Shown here: positions 30,701 through 39,988 of the stretch, one piece after another
Layout of the letters: every line of letters starts with the position of its first letter
Numbering within the stretch: the first letter of the stretch is position 1
DNA from: Myxococcales bacterium
GTDB lineage: Bacteria; Myxococcota_A; Polyangia; Haliangiales; Haliangiaceae
DNA length: 64,000 nt
NCBI GenBank assembly: GCA_016720595.1
Contig: JADKKI010000002.1
Span: 62,001 to 126,000 of the forward strand
Direction of reading: 5' to 3'
Notes under the pieces: generated by a model
Told to the model about the DNA's origin: nothing
Database searches by the model: none
Seen by the model: the letters and a program-made list of their open reading frames with translations, nothing else
Position numbers and translations under genes: made by a program

Positions 30701-33397
30701 GACGAGGCCGCCGATGTGTTCCGCGGGCTCGCGGTTCGCGAGGAGCCTTCGGTTGCCGCCACCAGCGCAGCCCTCGGCCTCGCGGATCTCGCCGCGGGGC
30801 GCGCCGATACCGTGATGCGGCTCGAGGCCACCGCCGCGCTCGCCGGCCGCACCACGGATCCACGGCTCGGCGCCGCGCTCGCCGAGGACAGCGGGTGGAT
30901 GTACGCCCTCGTTCTCGAGGACTTCGAGCGCGCGGCGCAGTCGTTCGCGGCGGCGACCTCGCTCGATCCCACGCGCCGAGGGGCGCTGCTCGGGGCCGCC
31001 CTGGTGGCGTCGCGCCGATCTGATCCCACCGCGCTGTCGGCCGCATTCGACGCGCTCGCCGCGAGCATCCAGATGCCGGAGGCCGCCGCCGCGCTGCACA
31101 TGCGCGCGGCCGCGATGGCCGCCGCCAGTGGAGATGCGGAGCTCGCGAACCAGCGCGTGGCCGCTGCACGAGCCGCGGCCCCCGACGACACCAGCGCACT
31201 GGTCGTCCTCGCCGAGGCCAGCGCGATCCCACAGGTCGAGACCGCACTCGACGACAAGAACGCGATCATCGATCCGTTGCTCGCACGCGCCGAGGTCCTC
31301 GAGCTTCGCTCGGCGCTCGCGGACGATCCGAACGCTCAGGCAGGATGGGAGCTCGATCGCGCGGAGGCGCTGGAGCTCGCCGGGCGGGTCCGCGAGGCCG
31401 GCACCGTCGTGGTGGCGGTCCTCAAGAGTCAACCGCACGACCTCCGGGCCCTCGAGGCGCTGCGCCGGATGGCGCGACGCACCGGCGATAACGCCACCTG
31501 GGCACAGGCCAGCTATCAGCTCGCTCGCGCGATCGGTGATGACACCGCTCGGGTCCAGCTGCTCCGCGACGCCGCCGGGGTGTTCGACAAGAGCAAGCTC
31601 GCAGACGGCCCGGCGCTCGCGCTCGCGGCGTACCGCCGGATCCTCAAGATCGATCCAGGTGCGCCCGAGCTCGATCGCCTGCTCGAGCTGCAGCGCGAGC
31701 GGGCAGACGTCAAGGGCCTCGTGATCGCCCTCACCGAGCGCCTGACGTACCTCGAGCACCAGGAGGAGGGGAACCCACTCGACATGGTCCCGCTGCTGCT
31801 CGAGCGCGCGACGGTGATGCACGGCCTCGGCGACAAGGACGCCGCGATGGCCGATCTCGACGCGCTGCTCGATCGATCGGCGCGCCACGTCGAGGCGCTG
31901 CGGTTTCGTGCGGATCTCGCGTTCAACGCGGGCGATGTGGAGGCCGCGGTCGCGCTGTGGCGCCGTTGCCTGCAGGCGGAGACTCGACCTAACCGCCGGG
32001 CCGAGGTCGAGCTGCAGCTCGCCCAGGTGCTCGCCGAGAACGTCAATGATGTCGCCGGCGCGATCGAGAACCTCGAGCGCGTCGTCGAATCGAGCCCCGA
32101 AGATCTCCCGCTGCGCGAGAGGCTGCTCGGGCTGTGTCTGCGCGCGAATGACTGGGAGCGGGCAACCCGCGAGCTCCGTCAGCTCGCGCGGCTCCGGCCC
32201 ACGCCGCAGGAGAAGGCGCGCGAGGAGCTGCGCCTCGGGTTGATGCTGCGCGATCGCATGAGCGATCGCACCGCCGCGCGCCGCGCGCTCGATCGCGCTC
32301 GGACGCTCGATCCACTCAACCTCGATGTCGTCCGCGAGCTGGCGGAGCTGCTCGAGCCGCCGGCACGCTCGCAGGTGCTGAGCGCCACCGCAGGGAGCTT
32401 CCGCGCCTCGATCGTGCAGAACCCGAAGAGCGCCGTGCTCTACGAGCGGCTCGCGCAGGTGACGGCCTGGCAGAGCGACGTCGATGCACGCTGGCTCGCG
32501 CTCGTGGGCGTCGAGGCGCTCGGTACACCGTCGGTCGATCAGCGCCAGGTCCTCTCGCAGGGGCGCCAGAAGCTCGGCACGCCGACGCGGGTCAAGTTCG
32601 ATGATTCGTTGCGCGCCGCGCTCCGCGGAGGTGCGTTCGGTCCGCTCGGTGAGTTCTGGCAAGCGATCGCACCGGCGGTCCAGGTCGCCACCGGCGTCGA
32701 TCCGGGCAAGCTCGGCTTTGTTCGCGCGGACAAGCTCGCGGTCAAGAAGCTCGGAGACAAGTACGAGCCGCTCGCCACCGCGCTCGCATGTTTCGGCATC
32801 GACGACGTCGAGCTCTACATCAGCGGCGCTCGTGTCGGGATCGCGCGCGCGATCGCGGCCGAGACCCCGATCCTCTGCATCGGCGCCGATGTCGCGACCG
32901 CGGCGATGCCGCAGCATCGGTTCCAGCTCGGTCGCGCGGTCGCGACGCTCGCCGAGGGGATGGCCACGCTCCCGGAGCTGCGCGAAGGCGAGCTCGCGTG
33001 GACGCTGGTGGCGGCGCTGCGCGCCCTCGACCTTCCGATCCCGAGCGGCCTCGCGGACCACACCGGCGAGGATGCGACGATCGCCGAGCGAATGAAGATC
33101 CTGAAGAAGGAGCTCTCGCGAAAGCAGAAGTCGGTCGTCTCCGAGCTCGTCAAGGCGAAGAGCGCCGAGCTGGCCGACGTCGGCGAGTTCCGGAAGCAGG
33201 CGATCGCCGTGGGCAACCGGGCGGGCCTGCTGTGGTCCGGTGATCTCGCGGTGGCTCACGCTCAGCTCGACGTGGGCAAGGGCGGCAAGGCACTGGCCGA
33301 CAGCCCCGCGGCGCTCGAGCTCACGGCGTGGTCGATCGGTGAGGATCATCTCAAGTTGCGCGACAGGCTCGGCGTCGCGTTGAAGGGAACGCGGTAA
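27740..33397 (+). CDS. giant TPR-repeat protein (about 1,885 aa)
   Basis: Very long helical protein. The first 220 residues are disordered and Pro/Ala/Asp-rich (EEEPTRKPPPPAARPVP). Then come roughly 1,350 residues of TPR-like helix pairs, recognisable as AxxxYEERLA-type units such as AVKAYGRALTLDPALRPNLW, ARVALEEAVRIAPQHQGAL and AAVVYEEWLQRSDNDRTAL. The last 270 residues (from about 32590) form a distinct alpha/beta domain (DVELYISGARVGIARAIAAE, CIGADVATAAMPQHRF, AGLLWSGDLAVAH, SIGEDHLKLRDRL) also found at the end of the next gene. No signal peptide or membrane helix. Such TPR giants in Myxococcota act as scaffolds, for example in gliding motility; a link here is not shown. Start is uncertain (ATGs at 27740 and 27749). 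Confidence 0.8.
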   Translation: MLGMTVRCVDTPRPVWRSLWRLGTPPEDEPGAEGSAPEPAVHAPSAPSQDRVASLASRIDAMMDDDDNGEVAVTTGEISVDLADMVEEEPTRKPPPPAARPVPALPPPPIPNRPIVAIPPRPPGAAMRVPPLSGKPPGPPSMPRASAPMAIPVPPAAVAIPLPTIAVPSSKDPSDADQAQASDAPAAEPRARRASTAPPPTPHAKGSEDYLTAGADLAALADGAGVEVGTATPNIVIDQPLEASLESPTVIDRALEEIGDAGSEKRAETVARDLEQTTESAAAAYLAYELGELYERRLADEARAVKAYGRALTLDPALRPNLWAIRRVFYRRGLWPNLAKLIGAEVEFARDDLERADLLLEKARVLGQHMNDAAEARVALEEAVRIAPQHQGALLELERILARAGDAGALLDVWERLAEAVEHPARKITYWLEVGRMAGASEYSRAQAAFEQAAALAASASDAGAAERVARERLRVAEENGTPADVAAAIEALAAFLLTSFGLAGPGAEPGLTPEHAPDRATSLRRELVALRRRQAQLARTDAPDKAWDVLQQAIALAPGEPLVLNDLTELAEELGRYEDLAELVQSWQAVEGDPGRAMVLSIRRADALLRGGQRDQARALLASLEATAPGFIVLTSAAERDALGRGDSQELAQELARTYLTAAQAAQLGTWLGPGQTPSPDPGAAAALYLQAAELLAYEVGGAEAFEEARSALGKALEAVPEHPIVLEALTELDDTTGNVAIALVRLRETASKVDGDARRALLERAIRLARSHGDLEGVLEIERELSALAPADLALRWRMESTLAQLGRDDDRAQLLADLASVEPDATRRGTALLSAARLRERGGAVEAATDLYRQVLSLWPEDAFARESLIDLLRAQERWAELVTERRAEARVLPDGPAARRALREAAWVLEIRLGDVASAAVVYEEWLQRSDNDRTALEGAARARAQFGDRNGEVTARKAIAELDPGAEAQWLLGRALERAGQFDEAADVFRGLAVREEPSVAATSAALGLADLAAGRADTVMRLEATAALAGRTTDPRLGAALAEDSGWMYALVLEDFERAAQSFAAATSLDPTRRGALLGAALVASRRSDPTALSAAFDALAASIQMPEAAAALHMRAAAMAAASGDAELANQRVAAARAAAPDDTSALVVLAEASAIPQVETALDDKNAIIDPLLARAEVLELRSALADDPNAQAGWELDRAEALELAGRVREAGTVVVAVLKSQPHDLRALEALRRMARRTGDNATWAQASYQLARAIGDDTARVQLLRDAAGVFDKSKLADGPALALAAYRRILKIDPGAPELDRLLELQRERADVKGLVIALTERLTYLEHQEEGNPLDMVPLLLERATVMHGLGDKDAAMADLDALLDRSARHVEALRFRADLAFNAGDVEAAVALWRRCLQAETRPNRRAEVELQLAQVLAENVNDVAGAIENLERVVESSPEDLPLRERLLGLCLRANDWERATRELRQLARLRPTPQEKAREELRLGLMLRDRMSDRTAARRALDRARTLDPLNLDVVRELAELLEPPARSQVLSATAGSFRASIVQNPKSAVLYERLAQVTAWQSDVDARWLALVGVEALGTPSVDQRQVLSQGRQKLGTPTRVKFDDSLRAALRGGAFGPLGEFWQAIAPAVQVATGVDPGKLGFVRADKLAVKKLGDKYEPLATALACFGIDDVELYISGARVGIARAIAAETPILCIGADVATAAMPQHRFQLGRAVATLAEGMATLPELREGELAWTLVAALRALDLPIPSGLADHTGEDATIAERMKILKKELSRKQKSVVSELVKAKSAELADVGEFRKQAIAVGNRAGLLWSGDLAVAHAQLDVGKGGKALADSPAALELTAWSIGEDHLKLRDRLGVALKGTR

Positions 33398-33399
33398 CC

Positions 33400-34716
33400 A
33401 TGGCGGGTCCCACCAAGCCTCCAGCGAAGGGCGCCAAGCCGTTCCTCGGCGACGACGATCTGCTCTCCGAGCTCGACGCCTGGGACCAGACGTTCGATGC
33501 CTTGCACGGCGAGGAGACCGGCGCGGTGATGCCGCAGCAAGAGGTCATGGCGTGGCCAGCGCCGACGCCTGCGCCGACGGCGCCCCCCGCACCCTCCGCG
33601 GCCGAGTTCACGGATCCGAGCCGCACCCTCGACCAGCCCGTGTTCAGCGCCGAGATCCCCGAGGTGGTGGAGCTGATCCCGGATCTGGAAGATCAGATGA
33701 CGCTCGACGCGGCGATCGCAGACGACGATCCCGATTCGACGTTCGAGGTCGAGATCGAGGTGCCGATCGCGGCGCGTCGCAGCCTCGCGACGATGGCAGA
33801 TACCTTCGACGCAGACCCGGCGGAGACCGACTTCTCCGACGTCGGCGCGGAGGGTGCCCCCGCAGCGCTCGGGCCGATGCTCGGCCGCCACGAGACGCTG
33901 CCACCGATGGACGATGACGGCATCGACGAAGGACAGACCCGGATCGACCTGAAGAGTGGTCCGATCCGAGCGCTGCCCTCGGATGATGACGACGATGGCG
34001 TGTTCACGTCGGCGTCTCGTCCGATCGCTGCGGCAGCGCCGGATCATGGTCCGGACGACGGTGACCTGGCGCCACCACCGGTCGCCGAGGTCCGCCGCAC
34101 GCCGGCGATCGTTCGGCGTACGCCGCTCAACGTCTCGCCGGTCCCCGCCGGTCGCGACGACACGCGGGCAACGCCCGCGCACGGCGTCGATATCTCGGCA
34201 TTCGCGGAGCAGACGCGGATCCAGGATCTGGGGGAGCTCCAGGCGCAGGCCGCGGCTTCCCGCCCAGCGTCCAAGACGGCACCACCACCGATCGAGGAAG
34301 ACGAGTACGAGGTCGAGATCGACGCTTCGGCCGCGTCGGCGCCGGTCGCGATTCCCGAGGCGAGCGCCGATGCCGGCATCAGCCGCCGCACCGCCCACGT
34401 GGTCCGCCGCGGGGATGCACCCACCCGGCCGCCTCCGATCTCGCAGTCCATCCCGGTCACGCCCGACGACGAGCTCGCGCTCGAGATGGACGTCGACGAG
34501 CCGCCCGGCGAGCCGGAGGCCGCGCCCACGCCTGCGACCGAGGACGACTTCTCCGACGTCGCGGCCGCGGTCGGCGCCGCCGACGAGCCGCCGAGCATGC
34601 CCGCACCGCCCGCACCGTCCGCGGCGATCGGTGCGATCAAGCTGCGCCGGCAGACACCTCCACGTGGTGAGCGCGGTAGCGGCTCGCAGCCGTCCTTGAA
34701 GGGGGCGCGCAGCCCC
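33400..34716 (+). CDS. 5' part of a second giant TPR protein (frame lost near 34.7 kb)
   Basis: Begins ATG two bases after the previous stop (TAACCATG), so the two giant TPR genes form an operon. Encodes about 440 residues of acidic, Pro/Ala-rich disordered sequence with motifs such as DDDLLSELDAWDQTF, PEVVELIPDLEDQMTL and TPDDELALEMDVDEPP. After about SLKGARSP the reading becomes Arg-rich and unlike a protein, and continues to a stop at 35154. From the same point the next frame (open from 34700) continues in the original style. The simplest reading is one gene, 33400-39868, broken by a one-base insertion in a GGGGG or CCCC run. The feature end given is the approximate switch point. Confidence 0.65.
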
Positions 34717-37700
34717 TGCGATCACGCCGCCCGAAGGTCTCGACGACGCGCTCTCCGCTCTCGACGAGCGAGTCCCGCAGGTCGACGACGACGATGCCCG
34801 GTTCAAGCTCCCCGATCGGGCGCTGCCGACGCTCGCCGATGCCCCGAAGGCACGCGACAAGTCGGGCCCCACTCGCGCCACCTCACCCGCGCCGCTCCCG
34901 GCGGACCCCGGGCTGCCCACGCTCGCGGAACACTATCCGCGCGTCAAGACGCCGACCTCGGTGCCGCCGCTCTCGCAGCGCACGTTGATGGACATGGGCG
35001 CGCCCACGCCCTCGGCGCCTCGGCCGCAGCGGCTCGCCACCTCGATCCCGATCGAGATCGAGGAGCCAGAGGTCGAGCCACACCTCGATCTGGAAGCGGC
35101 CGTGCGCGCGTGGCCCGAGCAGACCGATCCGCTCGCGAGCACCGCGCTCGATGAAGCGGCAGCGCAATCACTCCTGGTCTACGAGCGGGAGCTGGTGACG
35201 GTCGACGACACCGCGGCGTCCGCGGCGCTTCGACTCGAGGCCGGGCGATTGTCGGAGCGGCTCGCCGATCCGGATCGCGCACGAGGGCACTACGACGCCG
35301 CGCTTCTCGCCGATCCACGCGCGACGGCGGCCCTCCGCGGCCTGCGGCGGCTGGCGCGTGCGAGCGGTGATCTGGTCGAGGCCGTCCAGCACCTCGACGC
35401 GGAGATCGCCGTCGCGGGTGCGCTCGAGCGGCGACCGCTCGGCCACTACCGGATCGATCTCCTGATGGCGAGCAATGATCAGGATCTCGCCCGGGTCGCG
35501 GTGGGAGAGGTCCTCGACAGCGCTCCCTCGGATGTGCGCGCGCTGCTGGCACACCTCGAGCTCGCGTTCCTCGACGGTCGAGCGGATGAGTTCGGCGCGG
35601 CCCTCGAGCAGCTCGCGCATGCGCTCACCGATCCCGAGCTGCGTGCGTCGGTCCAATCGGCACGCGGGGCGCTCGCGGCCCATCACAACGACACCGCCGG
35701 TGCCGCAGGGTGGTTCGCCGCCGCTGCTGAATCGGATCCCGCATCGCTCGCGGCGCGGATCGGTGCGATCCGCCACGCCGCCGCGCAGGTCGATGGTCCC
35801 GCGGCCGCCAGGGCGCTGATCGAGCTCGCCACCCAGATCGAGTTCACGGATCCGATCACCGCGGCCGCGGCCTCCGTGCGCGCGCAGCAGTGGGCGCAGG
35901 GTGACCTCGGCGCGCAGGCCATGACGCTCGCCACCGCGGCGGTGCCCTCCGATCCACTCGTGGCGCGGCTCGCTGCCGAGGGTGTGGCCACCGCCGATCC
36001 GGTCGCCGCGATCGCCGCGTTCGTGCACTGGGCGGAGACCGGTGCGTCGCCGATCGAACGCGCCTACGCGGCCGCACGTGCCGCCGAGCTCGATCCCGCG
36101 CGAGGCGGTGACCTGTGGGGAGCGGCGCTGCAGCTCGACCCGGGCGACGACTACGGTGCGGCGCAGCTCCGCACCTCCTACGTCGCTGCGGAGTCCACGC
36201 AAGCCGCGATCGACGTCGACCTCGCCGTCGCGACGGATCTCGATCGCGAGCGTGCGCGCCTGCGCGCCGCCTACGGGTTGATCTCGCTGGGGCAGCTCGA
36301 TCAAGCGTTCGACGTGCTGAAGGCGGGCAGGGCGGCACGTCCCGGTTCGCTCGCGATCGCAGAGGCGCTCGGTGAAGCCCTCGCGGCCGCGGGCCGGTGG
36401 ACCGATCGCGCGAAGCTGTTCGCCGAGCTGGCGGCAGAGCCCGGTGATCAGCTCGACAAGGATGTCGCTCAGCTGCGCAGCGCGCTCGCCTGGGAAGAGG
36501 CGGTCGGTGCAGCCGCGCAGGCCACGCCCGACGACGGCTCCTCGCAGCATCCGCAGCATCCGGACGACCTGCAGCGCGCGACGGCGGCGGCGCTCGAAGC
36601 GTGGGAGCGCGTGCTCGAGCAGGGGGCGCCGGCACCGGCCGCACATGCATCCGCGATCGTACTCGCGTCGCGGCTCGGGGATCGCGACGTGATCTCCGAG
36701 GTGCTCACCCGTGCCCAGGCCGCCGAGCGTTCGGTGGCAGGCGCGACCAGCCTCGGGATGCGTCGCGCCCGGCTGTGGGCCGCCGACGATGCAGGCCGCG
36801 CCGAGACGATCCTCCGGGAGCTCTCGCCGGGGGCCGACGATCCGCGCCGCACCGTGGCCCTGCTGGTCAGCGCCGCGCGCCAGAAGGAGCTCGCCGATGC
36901 CTGTGCAGCACTCGAGGAGCGAGCGACGCTGATCGAGGGCAAGGCCACGGCGTCCGAGGTCGCGACGTTGCGGCTCCGCGCGGCCCAGATCGCGCTCGAT
37001 GCAGGCGATGCATCTCGCGCCACGGCGCTGCTCGCACGCGTCGAACAGGCGCTGCCCCAGCTCGGCGTGGTTCCGGACCTGCTCGCAGCCGCGCGTCGGC
37101 GCGCGGGAGATCGGCCCACGGCGCCGGCCCCACGCCGGAGCGATCCGGCACCGGGCGTGGCCTCGGCAGATGCGTTCGCGCGGATCGTGCGCGATGCCGA
37201 TCTCGCGGCCGCCCACGGCGACGGGGCCACCGCGCTCGGGCTCTATCAGCGCGCGCTCGAGATGCGCCCCGGTGATCCGCTCGCAGCGGTTCCGCTCGTC
37301 CGGGTCGCGACCCAGCTGCGAGATCCGGCTCCGATCTCCGGCCTCGCGCTCGCGCAGCTGCGCGCCGCGGAGGAGGCGCATGACGGCGTGGCCAAGGCCA
37401 CGGCGTACGAGCTGCTCGCGCATATCGACGGCGACTTCCGCAGCGATTCGGAGTCCGCGCAGGTCGCGCTCGAGAGTGCGCAGCAGGCCGACCCGTCGCG
37501 GATCGACCTCATGCACCGCCTCGAGCGGCAGTACGCGAGCTCCGACCAGCTCCCCGAGCTGTTCCGCCTGCGCAAGGCCGAGCTCGCCGTCGTTCCCGCC
37601 GAGCACGCCCGGGATCGATCGGCCCTGATGATCGACCTGGCGGGGCTCGCGAGCCGCGATCGTCGCCCCGAGGCCGAGCTCGCCGATCTCTACCGCTCGG

Positions 37701-39868
37701 TGATCGCGATCCAGCCCACGGCGCGGCTCGCGCTGATGCATCTCGAAGCGATCGTCCGACGCGCTGGGTTCTCCGAGGAGCTGGCCCATCTCGAGGAGCA
37801 GATCGCGGCGTACTTCGAAGGCGATCCGAAGAGCCAGGCGGCGTTCTGGACCCGAGCCGGCGAGACGCTCGCGGAGATCGGGAAGATCGACGAGGCGGTG
37901 CTGCGGTTCGGCCGCGCCGAGGCCGGCCTCCCGGGCCATGTGCCAGCACTCGAGGGCTGGCGGCAGGCCGCGCTCAAGGGCCAGCTGTGGATCGACGTCG
38001 CCGAGGCCGCGGGGCGGCAGGCGGCGGGCTCCACGGACGACAAGCAGAAGGCCGCGCTCTACCACTTCGCGGGCGTCGCGTTGATGGACAAGGCGCTGGT
38101 CGGCGAGCAGGCGATGTCGTCGTTCAAGAAGGCGCTCGAGGCCGAGCCCAAGCACCGGGACTCGTTCCTGCGGCTGCGGATCCTGCTCGAGGAAGATGCG
38201 AACCACGACGAGCTCGCGGCCTTGCTGGCGCGGCGTCTCGAGGTCGAGGAGGTCGGGCCGGCGCGGATCGAGCTGCATCGCGCACTCGCCGAGCTGCACC
38301 GGAACTTCCTCTCCGATCGGGAGACCGCAAAGGAACACTATCGGTTCATCCTCGATACCGAGCCGAACGATCTCCGCGCGCATGCAGCGATCGCCGACAT
38401 CGCATGGGAGCAGGGCGCCTGGCAGGAGGCCGCCGACGCCCTGATGGCGCGCGCGCGGCTCGAGCGTGCGCCCGACGTCCTGAAGACCCTGTGCTTCCGG
38501 CTCGGCCTGATCTACGCCGATCGCCTCGTCGACATCCCGATGGCGCTCAAGGCGTTCCAGCGCGCGCTGACCTACCAGCCCGACGACGAGAACACGCTCG
38601 TGCGCCTCGCGGACCTCGCCACCCAGGCCGGTGAGTGGAAGCTCGCACTCGGCGCGTGCGAGCGGCTGGTCAAGAACGAGACGGATCCCGATCGCCGCGC
38701 GCTCCACCTCCACCGGGTGGCGAAGATCTTCAAGGACGGCTTTGGGGATGGCAAGCGAGCCGAGCGCGCGCTGAACCTCGCGCTCGACGGCGCGCCGACC
38801 AACGACGAGGCGTTGAGCCAGCTGGTGCAGTTCTACAAGGACGCCGGCGACATGACCTCGGTGCGCGTCCACCTCAATCGCGTCACCGGCACGATGCGTG
38901 CGCGCGTGGCGCAGGATCCCCAGGATGGTGTGGCGTATCGCGTGATCGCGCGGGCGATGACTGCACGCGCGAACGCCGGCGTCGACGGCAGCCGTCCGAT
39001 CGCACGCGCGGCCGCAGAGCTCGCGGAGCTGCTCGGCGCGAGTGGCGAACCGGAGCAGAAGCTGCTGCAGACCTCACCGCAGCCCGATCTCGCACCGCTG
39101 CTCCGCCCCGAGGCCGACGAGGTGCTGTTCCCGCGCGGTGTTCAGGTCGAGCTCCGTCAGGTGTTCCAGCTGCTGGGCGATCGGATCCAGAAGCACGTCG
39201 GCGTGGATCTGCGCCCGTACGGCGCCACCCGCGGCGATCGCCTGCGCGCGAAGGACAACGCCACCGCGGCGGTCGCGCAGAGCGTCGCCAGCGGCCTCGG
39301 CTTCGGCGAGATCGACGTCTACATCTCGACTCGACAGCCGTGGGCGATGGTCGCCGAGCCGACGAGCCCCGTGTCGCTCGTGATCGGCGCCTCGATCGCT
39401 GCCGCAGGTGGCAACGCGATCCGGTTCGCGGCTGGAGCGGCGCTCAAGCTCGCGCAGGCCTCCCTGGCGATCCCGGCCCGGCTCCCCGCCGAGGACCTCG
39501 GCACCCTGGTGGTCGGGTTACTGCGCGTGTTCCAGCCCGAGTTCCCGGCGCCGGTGGCGCTCGACGGAGAGGCCATCGCGGCCCAGACCCAGAAGCTCAA
39601 GCGGCTGATCCCGACCAACCTGGTCAACGAGCTGAAGCCGTTCGCCCAGGCGATCGACCCGCAGCGGTTCGATCACCGTCAGCTCGCCCGGGATCTCAAG
39701 ATCGCCGGCCTGCGGGCAGGTCTCGTGGCCTCGGGGTCGATCCTGGCCGGGCTCCGGGTCCTGGCGGCCCAGGCCGAGGGTGAACTCCCGAGCTTCCTGG
39801 CAGATCCTGTCGCCCAGGGGCTGATCTCGTTTGCCCTCGGTGAAGATCACGCCGTCGTCGCCCGGTAG
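34700..39868 (+). CDS. 3' part of the second giant TPR protein
   Basis: Open frame without a credible start or ribosome-binding site; the first in-frame GTG is at 34961. It continues the acidic/Pro-rich linker (ALSALDERVPQVDDDDARF, TLAEHYPRVKTPTSVPPLSQ) and then about 1,400 residues of TPR-like repeats, for example ALGLYQRALEMRPGDPLAAV, SAQVALESAQQADPSRIDLM and ALKAFQRALTYQPDDENTL. The C-terminal 250 residues (from about 39121) resemble the end of the preceding protein: GEIDVYISTRQPW, LVIGASIAAAGGNAIRF, RAGLVASGSILAGL and FALGEDHAVV. Total for the joined protein would be near 2,150 residues. No signal peptide. Function unknown; probably a large scaffold paired with its neighbour. Confidence 0.7.
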   Translation, partial: RGRAAPAITPPEGLDDALSALDERVPQVDDDDARFKLPDRALPTLADAPKARDKSGPTRATSPAPLPADPGLPTLAEHYPRVKTPTSVPPLSQRTLMDMGAPTPSAPRPQRLATSIPIEIEEPEVEPHLDLEAAVRAWPEQTDPLASTALDEAAAQSLLVYERELVTVDDTAASAALRLEAGRLSERLADPDRARGHYDAALLADPRATAALRGLRRLARASGDLVEAVQHLDAEIAVAGALERRPLGHYRIDLLMASNDQDLARVAVGEVLDSAPSDVRALLAHLELAFLDGRADEFGAALEQLAHALTDPELRASVQSARGALAAHHNDTAGAAGWFAAAAESDPASLAARIGAIRHAAAQVDGPAAARALIELATQIEFTDPITAAAASVRAQQWAQGDLGAQAMTLATAAVPSDPLVARLAAEGVATADPVAAIAAFVHWAETGASPIERAYAAARAAELDPARGGDLWGAALQLDPGDDYGAAQLRTSYVAAESTQAAIDVDLAVATDLDRERARLRAAYGLISLGQLDQAFDVLKAGRAARPGSLAIAEALGEALAAAGRWTDRAKLFAELAAEPGDQLDKDVAQLRSALAWEEAVGAAAQATPDDGSSQHPQHPDDLQRATAAALEAWERVLEQGAPAPAAHASAIVLASRLGDRDVISEVLTRAQAAERSVAGATSLGMRRARLWAADDAGRAETILRELSPGADDPRRTVALLVSAARQKELADACAALEERATLIEGKATASEVATLRLRAAQIALDAGDASRATALLARVEQALPQLGVVPDLLAAARRRAGDRPTAPAPRRSDPAPGVASADAFARIVRDADLAAAHGDGATALGLYQRALEMRPGDPLAAVPLVRVATQLRDPAPISGLALAQLRAAEEAHDGVAKATAYELLAHIDGDFRSDSESAQVALESAQQADPSRIDLMHRLERQYASSDQLPELFRLRKAELAVVPAEHARDRSALMIDLAGLASRDRRPEAELADLYRSVIAIQPTARLALMHLEAIVRRAGFSEELAHLEEQIAAYFEGDPKSQAAFWTRAGETLAEIGKIDEAVLRFGRAEAGLPGHVPALEGWRQAALKGQLWIDVAEAAGRQAAGSTDDKQKAALYHFAGVALMDKALVGEQAMSSFKKALEAEPKHRDSFLRLRILLEEDANHDELAALLARRLEVEEVGPARIELHRALAELHRNFLSDRETAKEHYRFILDTEPNDLRAHAAIADIAWEQGAWQEAADALMARARLERAPDVLKTLCFRLGLIYADRLVDIPMALKAFQRALTYQPDDENTLVRLADLATQAGEWKLALGACERLVKNETDPDRRALHLHRVAKIFKDGFGDGKRAERALNLALDGAPTNDEALSQLVQFYKDAGDMTSVRVHLNRVTGTMRARVAQDPQDGVAYRVIARAMTARANAGVDGSRPIARAAAELAELLGASGEPEQKLLQTSPQPDLAPLLRPEADEVLFPRGVQVELRQVFQLLGDRIQKHVGVDLRPYGATRGDRLRAKDNATAAVAQSVASGLGFGEIDVYISTRQPWAMVAEPTSPVSLVIGASIAAAGGNAIRFAAGAALKLAQASLAIPARLPAEDLGTLVVGLLRVFQPEFPAPVALDGEAIAAQTQKLKRLIPTNLVNELKPFAQAIDPQRFDHRQLARDLKIAGLRAGLVASGSILAGLRVLAAQAEGELPSFLADPVAQGLISFALGEDHAVVAR

Positions 39869-39891
39869 GCCGGGTTTCAGGGGGTTGGTGA

Positions 39892-39918
39892 GGTGCGCTG
39901 ACAGCGCCTCGACGCACC
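39892..39918 (+). terminator. candidate hairpin after TPR operon
   Basis: Inverted repeat GGTGCG / CGCACC with a 15-base loop that can itself pair (GCGC/GCGC), 24 bases after the stop. No T-run follows, so a rho-independent role is doubtful. Confidence 0.3.
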
Positions 39919-39952
39919 CCGCCGCGGCCCGCTCCTTGCTCTAGCTCCCTGT

Positions 39953-39970
39953 ATCCGACAGCCATCGGAT
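39953..39970 (+). promoter_or_regulatory. inverted repeat before lipoprotein gene
   Basis: Perfect repeat ATCCGA-cagcca-TCGGAT followed by TT, ending 18 bases before the ATG and just upstream of the CGGAGGA ribosome-binding site. It may be an operator or a leader hairpin; no known binding family is assigned. Confidence 0.35.
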
Positions 39971-39988
39971 TTAGCTCGGAGGATCGTC

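Noticed and set aside
29330..33349. Minus-strand open frame of about 1,340 codons opposite the first TPR gene
   Set aside because: Arg/Glu/His-rich mirror of a GC-rich coding strand, no domains; typical shadow frame. The same applies to 10393-13026, 17884-20319, 35168-38872, 42055-44268 and 57930-61289.
34961..35030. Independent start (GTG) for the 3' TPR protein
   Set aside because: No ribosome-binding site, and the frame is coding-like for 260 bases upstream, so continuation from the 33400 gene is more likely.
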